From Candidatus Woesearchaeota archaeon (GTDB lineage: Archaea; Nanobdellota; Nanobdellia; Woesearchaeales; JAFGPW01): a stretch of 64,000 nt of DNA. The first letter of the stretch is position 1. Every line of letters starts with the position of its first letter. Shown here in pieces: positions 1 through 10,157 of the stretch. The position numbers and the translations under genes are program-made. The notes under the pieces are model-generated. The model saw nothing but the letters and a program-made list of their open reading frames with translations, ran no database searches and was not told the DNA's origin. Location: contig JAFGPW010000006.1 in NCBI GenBank assembly GCA_016935985.1, positions 25,047 to 89,046 on the forward strand, written 5' to 3'.

Positions 1-1
1 G

Positions 2-70
2 TCGCCGAACCTGGTCAACAACCCGAGCTTCGAAGTTATCCTCGGCTTGGGAGTCATCAGTCATTGGTAA
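2..70 (+). CDS. Possible C-terminal tail of an upstream gene (partial)
   Basis: Frame 2 is open from the window edge to a TAA and reads SPNLVNNPSFEV followed by a hydrophobic end. The codons resemble those of neighbouring genes, but only 22 residues are visible. The start lies outside the window. The frame-1 reading is also open to a stop overlapping the next start, so the assignment is weak. Confidence 0.25.
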   Translation, partial: SPNLVNNPSFEVILGLGVISHW

Positions 71-79
71 TATCATGGA

Positions 80-3000
80 ATGAATGAAGACCGCTGTCTT
101 GGCTATACCAACATGATGAGACGGACAACACATGGCGGAACCGGGCAGAACCTTCTCGTAGCCTGGGCGCTCATGAACCTGCTCTCGCTGCCGCTCGCGT
201 TCGCGTTCGACGGGCCCGGAGCGGCGGAGACGAGCATCGTCCAGGAAGAACGGTCGTCAGCCGGCGGTTTCTCGAAGGTCACGCCGGTCGATCTCCTGCC
301 GTTCGCCTCTCCCGAACCTGCGCACACGCCGGGAACTGGTGTCCCATATGTGCTGTATATGCTGTACCTTATCGTCATCGTGGCTCTTATGATAGGGCTC
401 GCCTATGTGAAGAACGGCCCGATCATCATGATGGTCGCTGGTGCGGCGCTGTTCATCATCCTTGCCGGAACGGCCGACGCCGCGGAGCTGTGGGTGGCCT
501 CGCCTGGAGGGACGCAGGATTGCCGAAGCATATGTTCATCGGCTTCATACAATATTTTTTACGGCTTCGAATGCCCGAATGGGATAGTCTGCCAGTTCGG
601 GACGACGACCGTCACTGCGGCAGGTGATGTCTCCAGCTGCGGCGAATACCGTACTAACTATGTGGGCTGCTGCTGCGGCTCAGACTCCGACACCCAAATA
701 TATTCCTGCTCTCAGAACAGGGCATACTTCGAGAACGCGATAATGCGGATCGACATGGATCATGCCTTCACCTGTGATGCCCTGATGCAATGTCCTCTCC
801 AGGGGGGGCCGCCAATCCTTCCGGCAGCATCGAGCGCGAGCTCCAATTATTATTGCGCATCAGAGGATGCCGGCACCAATATCGACTGCGAAGACGTCTG
901 CCTAAATCTCGTCGGCGGCTCTTCTGTTCCCTCTGTGTCAGTCTCCGCAGCATGCACCAATCCTGACTGCACGTACTGGGACGGCTCGAGAACTTACCTG
1001 ACTTTGAATACCACCGCGTGCGGGACTGGGAACATGATGACCGCTCTGGAGCAATGCTGCTGCGAACGGGATGTCATGCCGTGCGATCCTGACAACAACC
1101 TATTCTGCTGCAACGGGAACGGTCCCTGGATTCCCGGCACCTATACAGTCTATCATCCTGACAGGAGCGAAGCCCAGTTGGTCCCGCCTGCACCCGTTAC
1201 GGCTACTGGGATTGACCGCTGGGATATGATCGGCAATCAAGACCAGTGCTGCGGCGACGATCTGGGAGAATGGCCGTGGCGAGACACGGCGACTGGCGAG
1301 GACTACTGCTGTCTCGCGAAAGAAGGGTATCCTAACTGCGGGACATGCTCGGATTACATCGACAACGACGGCAACGGCCTGGAAGACGATGAGGATCCCG
1401 CATGCTCGCGGTCGGCATGGCTCGCTGAGCCGGCACCCGGCCACCCGCAGGAACTGTACCTTTTCAATACGACCGGCGGCGGCTGCGACGTGGCATGCCT
1501 TCCCTACGGCGGGCTGTCTGACCTGGGCTGCCCGGTCAACGGCGGCACCTACTTCTGCCAGAACTCAGGGGGGGCGTACTTCGCGGACCGCGAGGACTGC
1601 TTCGACGTCGACGAGCTGGCGTGCTGCTGCATGCAGCCGGACGGGTACACCTGGAGCCCACTATCAGGAGAAGTGCACTGCATGATGGATGTTCTGTCCC
1701 CTGGCCCCTATTATCAGGCCTTCCGGCATTTCCTTCCCAAGGAATTTATAGAGAATGATTTCGGATTATTTGGTACATATATTTTCTATCCTTACCATGG
1801 GCTTGTCGGGTATATGGACCCTAACTCGCCAGCGACGGATATGTGCGTCCCGACGACAGCGGTGACCGAAATCATGATGGACAACATCCCGACCCCCGGC
1901 CTGTTCGTCGGCGGCCACGGGCCAACACAAATAGCCTGCACCGCCACAGGGACCTATCCCTTCGCATGGAGGACCGTCTGCCCGACAGACACGCTATCGG
2001 GCATGAATCCACCACCAGTCAACCAGACCCTCCCCTTCACCTGGACCGATCCCGATTACCGGAACGCGACAGGCGTGCTTCCCGGAGAAATGACTTTTGC
2101 CTATATGGAGTCTCCCTGGTACCTCTGCACCTGGACCGGCGGCGACATCACCACAGCCGCCTCCACCAGGCTCTTCGTCGAGGAGGAGTACAGCCCCTCG
2201 TTGGCGACGAACCAGTACATGCTCCCTGCCGGCAACCAGACCTGCTGCGGGAACGACCCCGGCGAGCACCTCGTCAACGGATCCGCGCTCTTCGGCGAGC
2301 AGGCTCTGCAGGCGTGCTGCCAGAACGACCCGCCGTACCGGTACATCCAAGAATTCAACGAATCGGCGATCGGCGAGTATGTATCACCCCTGAACTGGGT
2401 CGTCGACGCTGACCTTAGGGACTGCGTCTACAGGGGAACGAACAGCGTCCATCGGTGCTATGCGAGCGACAATAATCTTACCGATGGCTTCTCAGGCGGC
2501 AATATAACTGTGTCAGAAACCGACTACGCCTGTTATAACAGCCAATGGGTCGATATGGACACGAACCAGGCCCTATGTCAAATCCGGGGAGGGACCTTCC
2601 AATCGAGCGCATGGACCGGGGACTACCCAAACCAGCACTGCTGCGGCGACCAATCAACTGAGCATCCCCAGGTTGGCAGCGGGGTCACCGCCTGCTGTTC
2701 AGGCGTTCCCCCCGCCCGCTGCATACAGGACAACGGGTCATGCGGGACCTGCTATGTCCTCGATGACAATCTTTGCCAAGCAGGTGAGGATTTCTCTACC
2801 TCTCCCAACGACTGCGGCCCTCTGGGTTGGGGGTATTCGCATCCCTCATACACTGAGCCAGGGAGCGAATATAACGTGAGCCTGACCACCGCGAATGTGA
2901 CCTCAGGCACGAGCGCGTTGCGGATCATCTTCGCGAACACTGAGGATAATGACACCTTCCATCTGGTCCAGCTGCTCCCTCTCGTCTCCAACCAGGGCTA

Positions 3001-5059
3001 CACGATCAGTTTTGATTACACCCTGTACAACTTCCATGGCATCATCAGCATCTATGAGAACGCGACGCTTCATGGTCTCGTCTTTTCCGGCGACCAGAAT
3101 GGAGTATCCAGGCAGCATGCCGTGGTCTCCTTCAACGCGACGGCAAGCGGTGGAAATGAACGGCCAATATCGATAAAATTCGGCCCGGACGGAGCGACCC
3201 CTGTCTCCGGACGCGTCTATCTCGACAGCGTCCAGCTCGTGGCGCACGACGCGCCCATGGACTACCTCGACCAGAACTACTCCGCCGGCTGCTGCTACAT
3301 CGACGAGTGCTGGAACGGGACGGGGTGCGTCCTCGCGAGCAACCGCTCGGGGCTCGCGGCAAGCCAGGTGTGGAACGCGAGCATCCCGCCGGTCATCTTC
3401 GAGCTCGACGCGGACGGCGACCCCACGACGACCGGCTTCCGCTGCAGCAACTATGACGCGGAGAGCCCAGACCCCTACGCGGCCTACCAGCTGACAGCTC
3501 CTGCGACGTGGCGGGTGAGCGAGCTGAAGAGCGGTCCGCGGACCAATTACGCCGGCTGGACCGGCGGCGGACAGCCATACTCCTCAATCGGGTGGTGCCC
3601 CTCGAACGCGATGTGCCTAGGCAACCCCGGAACGATACTGGCAGCGAATGCGCAGATCGGACCGCTCACCGATATTCATCATCTACCCAACGACGACGCT
3701 CTCACCACCGGAGACCTCGACAACTATGTCTGCATCAACGAGGGCGACTGGTTCGACGACTTCATCTGCCTCTCGGAAAATGGGCAGCCGGCTGCCTATA
3801 CGACCCGGACGAAGGAGATCGCCCTCAGGCTCCTCGGGCTTGTCGGGAACACCGCGGCGGAGAACTACACGCTCTTCTGCGGCGAGGGAAGCCGGGTCGC
3901 GGAATACGTGGCGGCATACAACCTCGTCGGCAGGTACAATACCGGTGAGGATTCGTACAGGAACCCTATGTGCGTACTCCTGCATGACGGCATGGTCCAT
4001 GGCGGCATCAGCTACACCTCTATCGGCGCTGGTTTCAAGAGCAGGATCGATTCCTTCAACTACTTCGACCTGGATGTCCAGGGGCCGAGCGGTTCCGCGA
4101 ACCAGCCGTGCAACACCTACCTATGGGCGGTCACGGACGGCTTTCTCTATTGCAACGAGGGCAGCATGCCTTCAGCAGCGGTCTGGTCCGAGACCCCGGT
4201 AGGCTTCATCGGCGTCGACCATGATCTCGGGGCGTCGTTCTTCTCGACCAACGGGAGCCTCACCTCATCAGATTTCGGCATAATGCAGCAGCCGAGCTTC
4301 CTCACGCTCTTCTGGAACGCGATCCGGGACGCGATCAGGGGGCTTTTCGGCTACCAGCCGGCGGTGAGCCAGATCGACCCCGATGTCCAGGAGTTCCTCG
4401 ACAGTGCCGAGTACCACGCGCTCATGATCAGCAGGAGGGGCGATGCGTCCATCAAAGGCATGATCGAGAATGAGTTCACCGGCTACACGTCAGAGGAGTT
4501 CCTCGTGGTGAGGCTTGACAACTTCTCGTCCGACATCTGCGGGTATGTGGAAAACGCCTTCCCCACCGATTCGAAATGCATGCAGCGCGGCAATTCCTCG
4601 TATATCGTCTATCTCACGGACAGCAGCGTCCTTGACAACTTCACGGCGATCGCGGCGATGCCGCGGATCAACGAAAGGACCGCCCTGCCAGGGAATTCCC
4701 AGCCCAACATCACGCGGGCGAGCGTCCTTGGGATACCCGGCAACTATGTTTCCGGAAGCGCCAATAATGGCATGATCATGCTGAACCTCAGCCAGGCGAA
4801 GACGTACATGACCAGCATGCTGATGCTCGTCATCGAGGGGCAGGACGGGGATGGCGATTCGCTCACCTACAACCTCTCCTCCTCGAGCGGCTTCTCGCCG
4901 GTGGATCCGACCTCGCCGATAGGCGCTGCGAACGATTTCATCACGCCGCCGGGAGGGATTGGTCCGCTGAAATTCACCGCCACCGCTTTCGACGGCAAGC
5001 TGTACAGCGCACCGGTGGCCCTATGCCTCTATGAATCTATCACTTACTGCAACTCGTAA
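80..5059 (+). CDS. Giant Cys-rich secreted or surface protein (1659 aa)
   Basis: I recognise no enzyme family. The N-terminus carries a signal-like segment (about residues 22-43, NLLVAWALMNLLSLPLAFAF), then a GGFSKV motif. A hydrophobic stretch follows at about residues 92-133 (VLYMLYLIVIVALMIGLAYV, then a second segment ending in AGTADA). The remainder is a long extracytoplasmic region with many Cys doublets and triplets (CCC, CCG, CCN), which suggests disulphide-rich modules, plus many N-x-S/T sequons. The motif CSDYIDNDGNGLEDDEDPAC resembles the Asp/Asn-rich Cys-bounded repeat common in DPANN surface proteins and may bind calcium. ATGs at 113 and 116 would give a more conventional signal peptide. 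It is the first of a same-strand series of large exported proteins. A structural or adhesive role is inference. Confidence 0.75.
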   Translation: MNEDRCLGYTNMMRRTTHGGTGQNLLVAWALMNLLSLPLAFAFDGPGAAETSIVQEERSSAGGFSKVTPVDLLPFASPEPAHTPGTGVPYVLYMLYLIVIVALMIGLAYVKNGPIIMMVAGAALFIILAGTADAAELWVASPGGTQDCRSICSSASYNIFYGFECPNGIVCQFGTTTVTAAGDVSSCGEYRTNYVGCCCGSDSDTQIYSCSQNRAYFENAIMRIDMDHAFTCDALMQCPLQGGPPILPAASSASSNYYCASEDAGTNIDCEDVCLNLVGGSSVPSVSVSAACTNPDCTYWDGSRTYLTLNTTACGTGNMMTALEQCCCERDVMPCDPDNNLFCCNGNGPWIPGTYTVYHPDRSEAQLVPPAPVTATGIDRWDMIGNQDQCCGDDLGEWPWRDTATGEDYCCLAKEGYPNCGTCSDYIDNDGNGLEDDEDPACSRSAWLAEPAPGHPQELYLFNTTGGGCDVACLPYGGLSDLGCPVNGGTYFCQNSGGAYFADREDCFDVDELACCCMQPDGYTWSPLSGEVHCMMDVLSPGPYYQAFRHFLPKEFIENDFGLFGTYIFYPYHGLVGYMDPNSPATDMCVPTTAVTEIMMDNIPTPGLFVGGHGPTQIACTATGTYPFAWRTVCPTDTLSGMNPPPVNQTLPFTWTDPDYRNATGVLPGEMTFAYMESPWYLCTWTGGDITTAASTRLFVEEEYSPSLATNQYMLPAGNQTCCGNDPGEHLVNGSALFGEQALQACCQNDPPYRYIQEFNESAIGEYVSPLNWVVDADLRDCVYRGTNSVHRCYASDNNLTDGFSGGNITVSETDYACYNSQWVDMDTNQALCQIRGGTFQSSAWTGDYPNQHCCGDQSTEHPQVGSGVTACCSGVPPARCIQDNGSCGTCYVLDDNLCQAGEDFSTSPNDCGPLGWGYSHPSYTEPGSEYNVSLTTANVTSGTSALRIIFANTEDNDTFHLVQLLPLVSNQGYTISFDYTLYNFHGIISIYENATLHGLVFSGDQNGVSRQHAVVSFNATASGGNERPISIKFGPDGATPVSGRVYLDSVQLVAHDAPMDYLDQNYSAGCCYIDECWNGTGCVLASNRSGLAASQVWNASIPPVIFELDADGDPTTTGFRCSNYDAESPDPYAAYQLTAPATWRVSELKSGPRTNYAGWTGGGQPYSSIGWCPSNAMCLGNPGTILAANAQIGPLTDIHHLPNDDALTTGDLDNYVCINEGDWFDDFICLSENGQPAAYTTRTKEIALRLLGLVGNTAAENYTLFCGEGSRVAEYVAAYNLVGRYNTGEDSYRNPMCVLLHDGMVHGGISYTSIGAGFKSRIDSFNYFDLDVQGPSGSANQPCNTYLWAVTDGFLYCNEGSMPSAAVWSETPVGFIGVDHDLGASFFSTNGSLTSSDFGIMQQPSFLTLFWNAIRDAIRGLFGYQPAVSQIDPDVQEFLDSAEYHALMISRRGDASIKGMIENEFTGYTSEEFLVVRLDNFSSDICGYVENAFPTDSKCMQRGNSSYIVYLTDSSVLDNFTAIAAMPRINERTALPGNSQPNITRASVLGIPGNYVSGSANNGMIMLNLSQAKTYMTSMLMLVIEGQDGDGDSLTYNLSSSSGFSPVDPTSPIGAANDFITPPGGIGPLKFTATAFDGKLYSAPVALCLYESITYCNS

Positions 5060-5087
5060 AATTAATCTGATCCCCTTCGACAAAACC

Positions 5088-5095
5088 TATATAAA
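5088..5095 (+). promoter_or_regulatory. TATA box of the 1105-aa surface protein gene
   Basis: TATATAAA is centred about 26 bp before the ATG at 5119. That spacing implies a leaderless transcript and argues against the ATG at 5107, which would lie upstream of the predicted transcription start. Confidence 0.5.
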
Positions 5096-5118
5096 CATGA
5101 TCGACCATGGCTGATCTG

Positions 5119-8100
5119 ATGGCATCATCGATGAGGAAGACGCTGCTCATCCCTATCCTCATGCTCCTCATCCTGCTGCCCTTCCATACCGCGGTCGCGC
5201 TCAGCGGAGAAGGTGATATGGTCTACTCCTCCACATCAGCAGGGACTATACGGGCCCGCGGCTTCGCGCAGGTCGCCCGTATCGACGGCCGCGCGGAATC
5301 CTCATCGTCGGGCGAGCGGCTCGCGCTCCTCGCGAGCAGCTTCAGGGCGAAAGGGATCGGCGATGAGCACGCGGTGGACGGCTTCCTCGCCCTCGGCGAG
5401 GACATGACCCTCGAGGTGACCGCCTTCGTCCCTGACGTGAGCAGCACGAACCTGCTCGATGCGGACAATCAGCCCTACTACTCCTGCCAGTGCGGAGTAT
5501 CGTCATCGGCGCCCACATGGACTGACTGCTCCTGCGGCCTCACCCATGCCCAGGTCAACCCCGGAGGTCATGAGCAGGTCGCTCTCCTCAAGCTCACGCT
5601 CGACTGGCCGGTCCAGCCGAACCCGATAACAGAAACCGACTATGTCATCATGAAGGTCGACGGGACGGCACCGCTCGTCGATGACGTCACCGCCGCTGTC
5701 GGCATGGACCGCGAGGTCGGCAAGGGCAACATCACGACCGCCTACACGATTCACGACCGACCTGCCGGTTCCTGCTCAGGCGTCAACCAGACGACCGTCA
5801 AGATCGAAGGCGGCCTCACGGTGAAGACGGAATCCATCGACGACGAGTCGTGCGCCGCATCGGTCAGCAGGGATGTCGTCTGGAACCCGTACGAGGTCAC
5901 GTCAGGCAATGCCGATGGCAATATATCAGTCTGCGTCTCAGGCAAGGACCGGCTCGGCCATGAGACGGACGATACCTCCAGGAAGTGCGACTGGTTCCTC
6001 CTCGACACGACGGCACCGGGCCCGTGCGACGTCGTCTTCGCAGGCGCCAGCGGTTTCGAGACGCATTACGTGAGGGACCATACCTCGCGCGCGGTCATCA
6101 TAGCGAACATCACCGACGCCGGCCTCGGCATCGACTATTCGAAGGTCACCGCCAACCTCTCCGACCTGGGGCTGGGCGCCGAGGTCCATCCGACGAACGA
6201 CTGCCCGAACGTCAGCCAGGACGTCTACCAGTGCGTCTGGAACGTCACCCTGAACCTCCCGACCTCCACCGATTCCTTCCTCATCGAGCTGCCGTTCAAC
6301 GTCTCCGATGCTGTCAGGAACAATGACAGCAATGTCTGCTCGCTCAGCTGGGACCTCTGGGTCGATGACGAGCCCCCGACCGTCGTCCAGGTGACGACCG
6401 AGGCGAACGGCTACATCGGGAAGGAGGTGAACAACACCCTCTGGGTCGAGTTCAGCGGCAGCGGCGACGACTTCGAGATAGAGGACGTGTTCATCAACAT
6501 CAGCGACATGACCAAGGACGGCGACCCGGCGCACGACCTGCACTTCGACGAGTGTCAGGGCGCGCAGTGCAAGATCGAAGGCCTGATGTGCGGCAGCCAT
6601 CAGCAGTGCAACACGACCCCAAGCACGGACATCGTGGTGAGCATCAAGGGCGTCGACATCGCGGGGAACACCATCGACAATATTTCTACCCTTCACAAAG
6701 ATTTCACGCCGCCGTCGCTCCCCTACACCTATTCGGTCACGAACGCCGCCAACAGGATATTCCATCGCACGGGGGATACGCTGGTATTTTCGCTCATCAA
6801 TTCATCGGATACCGAATCAGGAGGAGTGTGGGCGATAGGGAACTTCTCGGAGATAACGACCACACTCGCGTCGACCGGAGGCGAAAGCGAGGTTCTCTGT
6901 GATGATCTCAATAACAATTACACCTGCACATGGGCAGGGGCCGACGCGATCCTCGCGAATCGTCCACAGGCATTCCAAGGGAACCTGTCCTTCACCCTCT
7001 ACGACAGACTGATGAACCCGAGACCCTACAATGTGACCGTCGAAATCCTGCTCTTCAACGAGAGCCTCGATCCGGACAATTATTATGAGCTGTACAACAC
7101 CTCGATGTATCCCATCGAGATCAACACGCTCAAGGGCCTTAAGTCGAGCACCTACTACCAATATGTCCCCATCAAGCTCGAGAACAACGGGAATTGCCAG
7201 TACGAGCCGCTGTTCATCCTCACCTATAAGTTCGGCGGCGTGAGCTGCACGGGATCCGGCTCAGGCGCATATGTGACGCTCGTCGGACCCGATGAGGACG
7301 ACCACTACATAGGTTTCCTCGAGTTCGACATATCGACCTCTGCGATAGAGTCGATCGTGAACACGCCTTCCTTCACGGTCTTTCCCCTCTTCCCGACGCT
7401 CGGCGAATGCACGTTCGAGATGCTCGTGAGATGCGGCGACCAGGCGTACGTCGAGATCGAGAACGTGAGCTACAACATATCCCTCGTCGAGGACACGGTC
7501 CATACCGACGGCCCCGACACGGGCATGATCGACGAGATAAACCGCATCAAGGATAAGGTGAAGGATACGGGTTGGCAGACAGATATACAGGGCTGGATAG
7601 ACTGGGGAACGACACTGTGCCAGCTGAAATCATTGATTGCGTCGGTCCATAGCATTGTTGTAGGCGTCGGCATCGTCCTTGCGACATGCGCTGAAGCGGC
7701 TAATCCAGCTTCAGGCTTCTGTGAAGCGATCAACGTTAAGTTGTCGGGCGTCGCTTCGTTCCTCGAGAACTTCGAGAGCGATTCGACAGGGCTCTGGAAG
7801 ATCCTGAACTGGGCGTGCGCGTTCATAACCTGCAGCTATTCCGAAGTCCCTGACCTCGAATCGATCTCATGGTGCGATAATATCGCGAAGGACCTGGCCA
7901 GCTATGGAAATCCCCTGGCAGAACCGCCATCGACCCTCGAGATATGCAAGCAGAGCTGGCCCGTGTCAGTAGTCTGCCTCTGCTTGCCTGGAATAATCTA
8001 TCACCTGAACCAGAAACGGCAGACCGATTGCTTCAGGGCGTTCTGCTACCAGAACCTCACCACGGTCGGCTGGACGAAAAAGGATTGCGACAACACCTAT

Positions 8101-8436
8101 GATTACATGAAATGCCTGAACGACCAGTTGGGTAATTGGGGAGCCCCTATCATCGACATACTGATGTCCATCAGCGGCATCAACAAGATCATCGACATCA
8201 TATCGAACCCATTGAAATACGCTTGGCCTCTCGTGAAGGATACGGCGCTTACGGGGTGCAAGGGAGAACCTAAAAGTGTGGTGACTTGGATTGGGTGTGC
8301 TGTTTACCTGGGTCTTCTCGTCTTCGAGGCGATAGGCACGTTCGAGCAGATCAGCACGACCATGCAGGCTCTGGGCAGCCCGGACTACCAGCCGACCGAT
8401 TACTGCGAACTCCTGGGGGAGGGCTCCACATGGTGA
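5119..8436 (+). CDS. Large secreted multi-domain surface protein (about 1105 aa)
   Basis: The ORF track starts at 5107. I prefer 5119 (or 5131) because of the TATA spacing and because MRKTLLIPILMLLILLPFHTAVA then forms a clean signal peptide. After it comes RGFAQVARIDG, reminiscent of the GFSxV motif in neighbouring proteins. Residues of about 100-700 look like repeated Ig/cadherin-like beta modules, with recurrent phrases such as DTTAPGPCD, DDEPPTVVQV and DFTPPSLPY (the D-x-x-P-P type of bacterial and archaeal Ig-like repeats) and many N-x-S/T sequons. The last 300 residues are Cys-rich with hydrophobic helices and contain VCLCLPGI, shared in form with CLCLSGI of the 1989-aa protein. Its stop overlaps the next start (ATGGTGA). 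Function is unknown; surface display is inferred. Confidence 0.75.
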   Translation: MASSMRKTLLIPILMLLILLPFHTAVALSGEGDMVYSSTSAGTIRARGFAQVARIDGRAESSSSGERLALLASSFRAKGIGDEHAVDGFLALGEDMTLEVTAFVPDVSSTNLLDADNQPYYSCQCGVSSSAPTWTDCSCGLTHAQVNPGGHEQVALLKLTLDWPVQPNPITETDYVIMKVDGTAPLVDDVTAAVGMDREVGKGNITTAYTIHDRPAGSCSGVNQTTVKIEGGLTVKTESIDDESCAASVSRDVVWNPYEVTSGNADGNISVCVSGKDRLGHETDDTSRKCDWFLLDTTAPGPCDVVFAGASGFETHYVRDHTSRAVIIANITDAGLGIDYSKVTANLSDLGLGAEVHPTNDCPNVSQDVYQCVWNVTLNLPTSTDSFLIELPFNVSDAVRNNDSNVCSLSWDLWVDDEPPTVVQVTTEANGYIGKEVNNTLWVEFSGSGDDFEIEDVFINISDMTKDGDPAHDLHFDECQGAQCKIEGLMCGSHQQCNTTPSTDIVVSIKGVDIAGNTIDNISTLHKDFTPPSLPYTYSVTNAANRIFHRTGDTLVFSLINSSDTESGGVWAIGNFSEITTTLASTGGESEVLCDDLNNNYTCTWAGADAILANRPQAFQGNLSFTLYDRLMNPRPYNVTVEILLFNESLDPDNYYELYNTSMYPIEINTLKGLKSSTYYQYVPIKLENNGNCQYEPLFILTYKFGGVSCTGSGSGAYVTLVGPDEDDHYIGFLEFDISTSAIESIVNTPSFTVFPLFPTLGECTFEMLVRCGDQAYVEIENVSYNISLVEDTVHTDGPDTGMIDEINRIKDKVKDTGWQTDIQGWIDWGTTLCQLKSLIASVHSIVVGVGIVLATCAEAANPASGFCEAINVKLSGVASFLENFESDSTGLWKILNWACAFITCSYSEVPDLESISWCDNIAKDLASYGNPLAEPPSTLEICKQSWPVSVVCLCLPGIIYHLNQKRQTDCFRAFCYQNLTTVGWTKKDCDNTYDYMKCLNDQLGNWGAPIIDILMSISGINKIIDIISNPLKYAWPLVKDTALTGCKGEPKSVVTWIGCAVYLGLLVFEAIGTFEQISTTMQALGSPDYQPTDYCELLGEGSTW

Positions 8437-10151
8437 GATACACCCCATACACTGCTCTTTGCGTCCTGTTGATGCTCCTCACAACGCCGTGCACCAGTGG
8501 AGACCTATCAGTTTCGCACGACGTCACCATCTACCAAAGCGTCACCATCTACCAAAGCGACAGATTCTCTACCATACAGCCGATTGCATACAAAAAACAG
8601 ACGAAAGAAAAGAGCGAGTATCAACCATTGCTCCAAAACAATCAACCGCTTCCACCCGGCATTACTCTGAACTCAAAAGAAAAAAATATAGAAATATCGA
8701 GAACCTATTCACGAACGGGGGATACATTCAATGGCTATACATTTTATAACCTAATTTCAAGTACGAGCGACGGTTCTGATTCTACGGCAAAAGATCAATC
8801 AAACCCAAGATATAGCAAAATCCTGGTAAAAAATGATGATATCAACATTATCAGGTCGGGAACGAATCAGAATTTTGCGACTGAGTTCCAAATATCAGAA
8901 GCGAACAATGTCCAGCCAGGAACGACCTCTTATGAATGGACGACAAGGACGGGCAAACAATTGCAGGCATACCTCAATCGTCATCCTGAGGATCAAGCGT
9001 TGCTCAGCGGGGTTGTCAATCAAATAAACAATGATGTCCGTGCTGATATCTCTCAAGGACACTATACTGAAGCGAGAGAGAAGCTGGCTGAACTCAAGAA
9101 ACTTGTCGCAACGTATAGCGATAGTTTCCTGATCGATCAGGAGTCATATGCCATGTATAAGGAATTAACTACCGACATCGACAAGGCGATGTGGCAAATG
9201 AAGCAGGAGTATGTCGTTGATCAGGCCTTCTCAACACAGCACCTCCTCAACCCATCGCTGTCCGAGGAGGCAGGGGCCGATTTCGTCGGAAGGTGGATCG
9301 GCTGGGATAATCCGAAGGCATTCTACTACAGCGACGGCCTCTATGATGCGTTCAGGTGGGGGTTCGGGGCCAGGTATGCGATATGTGAGGATAAATTCAG
9401 GAACGGGCGCACCGACGTCCGTTCGGAGATAAGCTCTGTGGTGAGCGGCGGAAGCGGATACCCCGGCGTGAGTCCCCGCATGGTCGCCTGGGGATCACGC
9501 CTCGAGTTCAGGACAGCCGACGGCAGTCCCGGCCACGAGTTCTGCATCGATGCGGCTGGCGGCATCGTCGACTGCTCTGACGAGGGCGCAGTGCCATTCA
9601 ACTATCCGACAAGTCCAGGAGGGGCCGCTTGGTTCCCCGACGCTTCAACTGAGCCGAACGGGGTCAGGGGCTACCTCTATAGGCTCGAGGTATACATCAA
9701 GAACCCGTATACCACGCAGATGATCGACAACGAGAAGGACTATTTCGGGGACCCCATATGGCAAGATCTCCTCGATGATGATGGGAAGATGAATGTGACG
9801 CTGGAGCTATCCTGCAGCCTTTGCGGACCTCCTTCGAACCTCACCGGCCCGGAGGACACCACGATCCTGCTCAATTATGATGTCGCAGGCCCTATCGAAG
9901 TCGGGCCAGACGAGGAAAAGCATTTCGTGAGGGCGATCTATCTCCCCGGCTATTATGACACGATCTGCCTACGGTTCAATAATTATGAATATAGGGAAGC
10001 GGGCGGAAGCCGTTATAGGCAATACCCGCCGAACTGTCCTGTCAATATCTACGAGGTAGATTTCGGAAGCGAATACGGCCCTCGGAGCAGTACAGGGGAT
10101 ACTTCCGCTGCAGGAGGCACTGTGGATATCTGTGAAATATTCGGCTGCTGA
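8430..10151 (+). CDS. Secreted surface protein with short tandem repeat (573 aa)
   Basis: The true start is taken as the ATG at 8430, which overlaps the previous stop, rather than 8286 in the ORF track. It gives the signal peptide MVRYTPYTALCVLLMLLTTPCTSG. The mature N-terminus contains VTIYQS twice in tandem followed by DRFSTIQPI, a variant of the GFSxV motif of this locus. The segment at about residues 45-260 is Lys/Gln/Asn-rich and encoded by AT-richer DNA than the rest. Residues of about 260-530 form a globular domain with Cys pairs (CSLCGPPSN). No family is recognised. It probably belongs to the same exported assembly as its neighbours. Confidence 0.72.
   Translation: MVRYTPYTALCVLLMLLTTPCTSGDLSVSHDVTIYQSVTIYQSDRFSTIQPIAYKKQTKEKSEYQPLLQNNQPLPPGITLNSKEKNIEISRTYSRTGDTFNGYTFYNLISSTSDGSDSTAKDQSNPRYSKILVKNDDINIIRSGTNQNFATEFQISEANNVQPGTTSYEWTTRTGKQLQAYLNRHPEDQALLSGVVNQINNDVRADISQGHYTEAREKLAELKKLVATYSDSFLIDQESYAMYKELTTDIDKAMWQMKQEYVVDQAFSTQHLLNPSLSEEAGADFVGRWIGWDNPKAFYYSDGLYDAFRWGFGARYAICEDKFRNGRTDVRSEISSVVSGGSGYPGVSPRMVAWGSRLEFRTADGSPGHEFCIDAAGGIVDCSDEGAVPFNYPTSPGGAAWFPDASTEPNGVRGYLYRLEVYIKNPYTTQMIDNEKDYFGDPIWQDLLDDDGKMNVTLELSCSLCGPPSNLTGPEDTTILLNYDVAGPIEVGPDEEKHFVRAIYLPGYYDTICLRFNNYEYREAGGSRYRQYPPNCPVNIYEVDFGSEYGPRSSTGDTSAAGGTVDICEIFGC
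8523..8558 (+). repeat. Perfect 18-bp tandem repeat, two copies, in frame
   Basis: The 18-mer gtcaccatctaccaaagc occurs twice back to back and encodes VTIYQSVTIYQS just after the signal peptide. The period is a multiple of 3, so copy-number change would keep the frame. Confidence 0.85.
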
Positions 10152-10157
10152 TTGACG

